Source: Caballeronia sp. BR6202001590007
GTDB taxonomy: Bacteria; Pseudomonadota; Gammaproteobacteria; Burkholderiales; Burkholderiaceae
Length of the DNA: 34,277 bases
Reading direction: 5' to 3'
Assembly: GCA_029439495.1 (NCBI GenBank)
Contig: JAQFVI010000419.1
Span: forward strand, 4,602-38,878
Of this stretch, positions 30,917-34,277 are shown piece after piece. Position 1 is the stretch's first letter. Every line of letters starts with the position of its first letter. The notes under the pieces are model-generated. The model made no database searches, had not been told where the DNA came from, and saw only the letters and a list, made by a program, of their open reading frames with translations. The translations under genes and the position numbers were made by a program.

Positions 30917-31714
30917 TCAGAGCGGCATCGCCTCGAGGCCCTCGGCATCGAGCCGCAGATAGCCGCCGCGCGGCGCCTCGATATCGAGATCCCAGTCCGG
31001 CAGCACCCAGCGCGCGCCTTCGACCTCGCGATGCATGGCCGGGCGATGCGTATGCCCGTGGATCATCGTATTGGTGCGGTTGCCGATGAAGAGGGCGGAC
31101 ACCGCACGCTTGGTCACATCGTATTTCGCCGACATGTCCGCGCCGCGCGCGTCCCGGCTTTTCATGCGCATCTTCTGCCCGATGTTGAGCCGCGTCTTGA
31201 GCGGCAACGACAGAAAGAGCTGCTGCGCGAACGCATTGCGCGCGAAGCCGCGGAAATACTGATAGCCGCGATCGGCGGTACACAGTCCGTCGCCGTGCGC
31301 GAGCACGATGCGCGTGCCGAACGCGGTGGTCACGAACGGATCGGGCAGCAGCTTCGCGCCCGCTTCCCTCATGAAGCGCCGGCCGAGTAGGAAATCGCGA
31401 TTGCCGTGCATCACGTAGAGGCCGATGCCGCGTTCCGCGAGCGTATGCAGGCGGCGCGTCACGCGGCGCGCGAACTCTGCGCGTTCGCCGGCGACCGAGG
31501 CATCGAGGATGTCGTCGCCGATCCAGAATTCGAACAGATCGCCGAGGATGAACACGGCGCCCGCCTCGTTCGCGGTGACGTCGATGAACTGCTCGAACGC
31601 TGCGACCGTCTTCGGAATGGCTTCGCTCAAATGCAGATCGGCAATAAAAAACAGCGGGCGCGCATCGGGCGCGGCGCCCGCTGTCTTGCGATCGAAAGTC
31701 TTCGTATCGACCAT
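30917..31714 (-). CDS. lpxH: UDP-2,3-diacylglucosamine pyrophosphohydrolase LpxH
   Basis: LpxH cleaves UDP-2,3-diacylglucosamine to lipid X in lipid A synthesis at the inner membrane. The 265-residue protein has the calcineurin-like motifs FIADLHLSE, LGDLFEFWIGDD, MHGNRDFLLG, LAHGDGLCT and IHGHTHRPA, all intact, and the usual LpxH lid region between them. Its start lies only 10 bp from the stop of the ppiA remains, with no room for the ppiB gene often found here. It ends near a GGCAAGC/GCTTGCC hairpin (30890-30908) shared with the convergent cysE remains. Confidence 0.94.
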   Translation of the reverse strand: MVDTKTFDRKTAGAAPDARPLFFIADLHLSEAIPKTVAAFEQFIDVTANEAGAVFILGDLFEFWIGDDILDASVAGERAEFARRVTRRLHTLAERGIGLYVMHGNRDFLLGRRFMREAGAKLLPDPFVTTAFGTRIVLAHGDGLCTADRGYQYFRGFARNAFAQQLFLSLPLKTRLNIGQKMRMKSRDARGADMSAKYDVTKRAVSALFIGNRTNTMIHGHTHRPAMHREVEGARWVLPDWDLDIEAPRGGYLRLDAEGLEAMPL

Positions 31715-31724
31715 GCGATGCGCG

Positions 31725-32247
31725 TTAGACCACGACGGCCTTTTCGATCACGACGTCGTCGACCGGCACGTCCTGATGGAAGCCCTTCGAACCGGTCTTG
31801 ACCTTCTTGATCTTCTCGACCACGTTCATGCCGTAGACGACCTTGCCGAACACCGCATAGCCGTTGCCGTCCGGATTCAGATAGTCGAGTCCCGCATTAT
31901 CGACCGTGTTGATGAAGAACTGCGCTGTCGCGGAATTCGGGTTGCTGGTGCGCGCCATCGCGAGCGTGCCGGTTGCGTCAGGCCATTCTTGCTTTCGAGC
32001 GGGATCGGCGCGCGCGTGGGCTTCTCGGCGAAGCTCTGGCTATAGCCGCCGCCCTGGATCATGAAGCCCGGGATCACGCGACCGTCTTGGGCGCCTTCTC
32101 CGGATACGGCTCGACTTTAATGTCGCCCTGCGAGGTCTTGATGAGCACGTTCGGATGCGCGGCGGGCGCAGCCTGCTGAGGTTGGGCAAAGGCGGGCGCG
32201 GTCGCGATCAGGCCGGCGCCGGCCAGTGCCGACATCAGGAATTTCAT
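31725..32247 (-). pseudogene. ppiA: Periplasmic cyclophilin PpiA, catalytic region deleted
   Basis: The start at 32247 gives a signal peptide (MKFLMSALAGAGLIATAPAF) and the cyclophilin beginning ([23 protein letters not shown]). The next conserved part, with the catalytic arginine in FHRVI, is missing: KTV is joined near 32076-32082 to [18 protein letters not shown] with a frame change. A second shift follows ESKNGLT before [20 protein letters not shown]. The C-terminus [14 protein letters not shown] is normal. The cyclophilin is therefore non-functional. Its ATG overlaps the stop of the upstream TPR gene (ATGA), showing that the operon was once coupled. Confidence 0.88.
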
Positions 32248-33113
32248 GAAGGATCGATCCTCGAGTGGTGAATGCAGCGGGTCGGTTGCGTGCGCGTGCG
32301 CGGTTTGCCGCGACGCCAGGGCTCAAGCTTAACCGTTTGCGCGTTCGGCGCTACGTAGGGCGTCGAAAAGGCGTTGCTCGGCCCGCCGAACGGCGAGAAC
32401 GAATCGGGCGAGGGCACGGTCACCGGATTCGCGGAGTTCGAGTCTCGCATCGGCGTCCAGTCGTCCGCGCCCGACGCCGCGCGTGGCATGCCGGTGGCCG
32501 GCGCATAGGCGCCCGCCTTTCGATTGGCGGGAGGCGGCGTGATGATCTTCTGGATGTCGGTGACGCGCTGGCGCGTGAGCGGGCTCTTCGAGCTGAGCGA
32601 TTGCGCGCGCTTGTATGACTCGCTCGCGAGACGCAGATACAGGTCGCCGAGATTGTCGTAGGCGAGCGCGTAACTTGGGTTCGCCTTGGTGGCCGTTTCG
32701 AGCACGTTGCGGGCGTCTTCGTACCGGCCTTTCTTCGCGTAGAGCGCCGCGAGATTGTTGTACGGCTCGGGCAGTTCGGGATATGTCTGCGTGAGTTCGG
32801 TGAAGGCGGCGATGGCGTTGTCGTCGCGGTTCATGCGCGCGAGCACGGTGGCGCGTTTGAACTTCGCCTGCACGTCGCGCGGATTCGTCTTGAGGCGCAC
32901 GTCGAGTTGCGAAAGCGCCGCGGCCCAGTTCTTGTTGGCGATCGATGCGTCGATGTCCGGCGTGCCATCGGCGGTGGCCGTCGAGACCTGCGCGTGCGCG
33001 ATGCTGGTCGAGCCCGCGTAGACGCCGACGGCTGCGCACATGAGCGTCGATGCGAGCAGGGCATACGCACCGCGCGACGAGGAAGAAAGCTTGCGGAAGA
33101 AGGACAGGGACAT
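32244..33113 (-). CDS. Exported tetratricopeptide repeat protein
   Basis: The 289-residue protein has a signal peptide ending near ASTSIAHAQ-type residues (YAGSTSIAHA, cleavage likely before QVSTAT) and three or so TPR units: NWAAALSQLDVRLKTNP, DDNAIAAFTELTQTYPELPE and YEDARNVLETATKANPSYAL. A proline- and serine-rich tail follows. TPR proteins serve as scaffolds; no partner is evident. The conserved position next to cysS and the cyclophilin genes suggests an envelope role. Its stop overlaps the ppiA start (ATGA). The start at 33113 is chosen for the signal peptide. Intact, although the arginine/threonine-rich last 20 residues look unconserved. Confidence 0.85.
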   Translation of the reverse strand: MSLSFFRKLSSSSRGAYALLASTLMCAAVGVYAGSTSIAHAQVSTATADGTPDIDASIANKNWAAALSQLDVRLKTNPRDVQAKFKRATVLARMNRDDNAIAAFTELTQTYPELPEPYNNLAALYAKKGRYEDARNVLETATKANPSYALAYDNLGDLYLRLASESYKRAQSLSSKSPLTRQRVTDIQKIITPPPANRKAGAYAPATGMPRAASGADDWTPMRDSNSANPVTVPSPDSFSPFGGPSNAFSTPYVAPNAQTVKLEPWRRGKPRTRTQPTRCIHHSRIDPS

Positions 33114-33527
33114 GCGCGCTTGGGCGTGAATCACGAGAGATGGAATTGATGAATGAAGCGGCGAAGGGCTCGGCGAAAAGCGCGAAATCTGCGGCCGAAA
33201 CATGCGCTGCAAGACGGCGCGCGTCGCCTTTCGAACGGCCCGCGCGGCCTTGCGGAGATTTCGTCGGCTCGGATTCGAATGTTATACTCCGAGCCATTCT
33301 AACAAAAGGTCCGCTCGTTCCGCGCACGCGCTACCAGCATCGCACCGAGCCGGCGCCGGACTGTCTTTATGCCACTCGTGGCCGTCTCCGTATTGGTCGT
33401 ATGACCGTCGTGTCCGCGGATCGCGTGTGCGTGTGCGTGTCACCCGCTGGATCACTTTCCGCTTGCATCGACTTTCACTTGCGGCACACCATTACGGCTC
33501 TCGCCCGGACCACGCACTGTGTCTGCT
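33114..33527. other. 414-bp region between the divergent TPR gene and cysS
   Basis: This holds a plus-strand -10-like box TATACT at 33283-33288, two overlapping small frames leading into cysS (33369-33404 and 33401-33565) and a GTGTGC microsatellite at about 33427-33443. A minus-strand promoter for the TPR gene must also lie here but could not be fixed. I see no Shine-Dalgarno sequence before cysS. GCCGGCGCCGG (about 33352) could form a short hairpin. Confidence 0.45.
33283..33288 (+). promoter_or_regulatory. Possible -10 box of the cysS promoter
   Basis: TATACT lies 240 bp before the cysS ATG, and no better box is seen closer. The -35 region is weak. If used, the cysS message has a leader of about 230 nt that includes the small frames. 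Confidence 0.4.
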
Positions 33528-33565
33528 ATGAATTCGCTGCGCATCTACAACACGCTCGCGCGTGA
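33401..33565 (+). CDS. Possible cysteine-rich leader peptide overlapping cysS
   Basis: A 54-codon frame starts [18 protein letters not shown] and includes TTHCVCYEF; cysteines are at positions 10, 12, 22, 40 and 42, about 9 percent of residues. It overlaps the first 38 bases of cysS in another frame. Its ATG overlaps the stop of a still smaller frame, [11 protein letters not shown] (33369-33404), as ATGA. Neither has a clear ribosome binding site, nor does cysS. Cysteine codons in front of cysteinyl-tRNA synthetase would suit a leader sensing Cys-tRNA supply. It may equally be chance in a stretch with a GTGTGC repeat. No known family. Confidence 0.25.
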   Translation: MTVVSADRVCVCVSPAGSLSACIDFHLRHTITALARTTHCVCYEFAAHLQHARA

Positions 33566-34277
33566 CAAGCAAGCCTTCACGCCCCTTCGCGAAGGCGAAG
33601 TCCGCATGTACGTCTGCGGAATGACCGTCTACGACTACTGTCACATCGGTCACGCGCGTGTCATGGTGGTGTTCGACATCGTGCAGCGCTGGCTGCGCGC
33701 GAGCGGCTATCGGGTCACCTACGTGCGCAACATCACGGACATCGACGACAAGATCATCCGCCGCGCAGTCGAGAACGGCGAGCCGATCAAGGCGCTCACG
33801 CAGCGCTTCATCGATGCCATGCACGAAGACGCGGACGCGCTCGGCGTCGCGCGCCCGGACCTCGAGCCGCGCGCGACCGACTTCATCCCGCAGATGCTCG
33901 GCATGATCGACACGCTGCAGTCGAACGGCTACGCCTATCACGCGAAAGACGGCGATGTGAACTACGCGGTCCGCAAGTTCGCGGACTACGGCAAGCTGTC
34001 GGGCAAGTCCATCGAAGATCTGCGCGCGGGCGAGCGCGTGTCGGCGAACGACGCGAAGGAAGATCCGCTCGACTTCGTGCTGTGGAAGCGCACGAAGGAC
34101 GGCGAGCCGGACGACTCCGGCTGGGATTCGAAATGGGGACGCGGCCGTCCGGGCTGGCACATCGAATGTTCCGCGATGGGTTGCACGCTGCTCGGCGAAC
34201 AGTTCGACATTCACGGCGGCGGCATGGACCTGCAGTTCCCGCATCACGAGAACGAGATCGCGCAGAGCAAAGGCGCG
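33528..34277 (+). CDS. cysS: Cysteinyl-tRNA synthetase (5' part)
   Basis: This class I synthetase charges tRNA-Cys. The window holds the first 250 codons, from [17 protein letters not shown], with the zinc cysteine in [18 protein letters not shown] (residues about 27-44), which includes the HIGH signature, then [13 protein letters not shown] and the distal zinc ligands in [11 protein letters not shown] and [14 protein letters not shown]. The frame is open to the window's end and no lesion is visible. The start is the ATG before the conserved N-terminus, without a clear Shine-Dalgarno sequence. Confidence 0.95.
   Translation, partial: MNSLRIYNTLARDKQAFTPLREGEVRMYVCGMTVYDYCHIGHARVMVVFDIVQRWLRASGYRVTYVRNITDIDDKIIRRAVENGEPIKALTQRFIDAMHEDADALGVARPDLEPRATDFIPQMLGMIDTLQSNGYAYHAKDGDVNYAVRKFADYGKLSGKSIEDLRAGERVSANDAKEDPLDFVLWKRTKDGEPDDSGWDSKWGRGRPGWHIECSAMGCTLLGEQFDIHGGGMDLQFPHHENEIAQSKGA

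Noticed and set aside
33427-33443. GTGTGC repeat as a contingency microsatellite
   Set aside because: Fewer than three units, too short for a convincing phase-variable tract.

Overview
The window is high-GC Burkholderiaceae chromosome (Burkholderia sensu lato, most like Caballeronia/Paraburkholderia). This rests on protein character and gene order: lolD-tatD-comEC; pyrG-kdsA-eno-ftsB; PHP phosphatase-yciO-site-2 protease-trpS; dapA-bamC-MBL; roxA-slyD; mutS; lplT-suhB-trmJ-cysE-lpxH-ppiA-TPR-cysS. I see no tRNA, rRNA, CRISPR array, prophage or insertion sequence. Genus and lifestyle are inference.

The main feature of the window is its state of repair. Genes for CTP, Kdo, enolase, division, lysine/peptidoglycan precursor, outer-membrane assembly, lipid A and tRNA charging (pyrG, kdsA, eno, the ftsB core, dapA, bamC, lpxH, trpS, cysS) are open and full length. 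About a dozen less essential genes are broken: comEC, two alpha/beta hydrolases, a lipoprotein, hslO, a gamma-carbonic anhydrase, a DUF455 ferritin-like gene, a methyltransferase, a YycJ-like MBL protein, a metallophosphatase-like gene, trmJ, cysE and ppiA. ppiB, usually next to ppiA, is missing. Random sequencing error would not spare the essential genes, so this looks like real, recent genome erosion, as known in host-restricted Burkholderiaceae such as leaf-nodule symbionts. Some single-base homopolymer changes could still be sequencing error.

The most unusual signal is the kind of lesion. Several genes carry perfect head-to-tail duplications of 7-21 bp: hslO 13, a hydrolase remnant 13, roxA 15 and 21, lplT 14 and 17, trmJ 14, cysE 7, the DUF883 stop 9, an intergenic 12. 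In hslO, trmJ and the hydrolase remnant, removing one copy restores the conserved reading frame exactly. Most have 0-1 bp of microhomology at their borders, which fits filled-in staggered breaks joined end to end better than slippage between repeats. In addition, the gamma-carbonic anhydrase gene is split by about 310 bp of an unrelated flavin-dependent monooxygenase gene that is itself internally deleted.

Layout: 1-1194 lolD end and TatD hydrolase; 1290-4067 decayed comEC and hydrolase, probably fused by deletion; 4203-9000 pyrG, kdsA, a 378-bp gap, eno, ftsB; 9103-12314 a run of damaged genes; 12399-16038 intact PHP phosphatase, yciO, M50 protease, trpS; 16038-19680 broken methyltransferase, intact dapA and bamC, broken MBL gene; 19803-22113 small lipoprotein, roxA, slyD; 22168-26195 broken metallophosphatase behind intact mutS; 26411-29288 DUF883, lplT, suhB; 29501-34277 trmJ, cysE, lpxH, ppiA, TPR protein and the start of cysS, which is preceded by a cysteine-rich upstream ORF.
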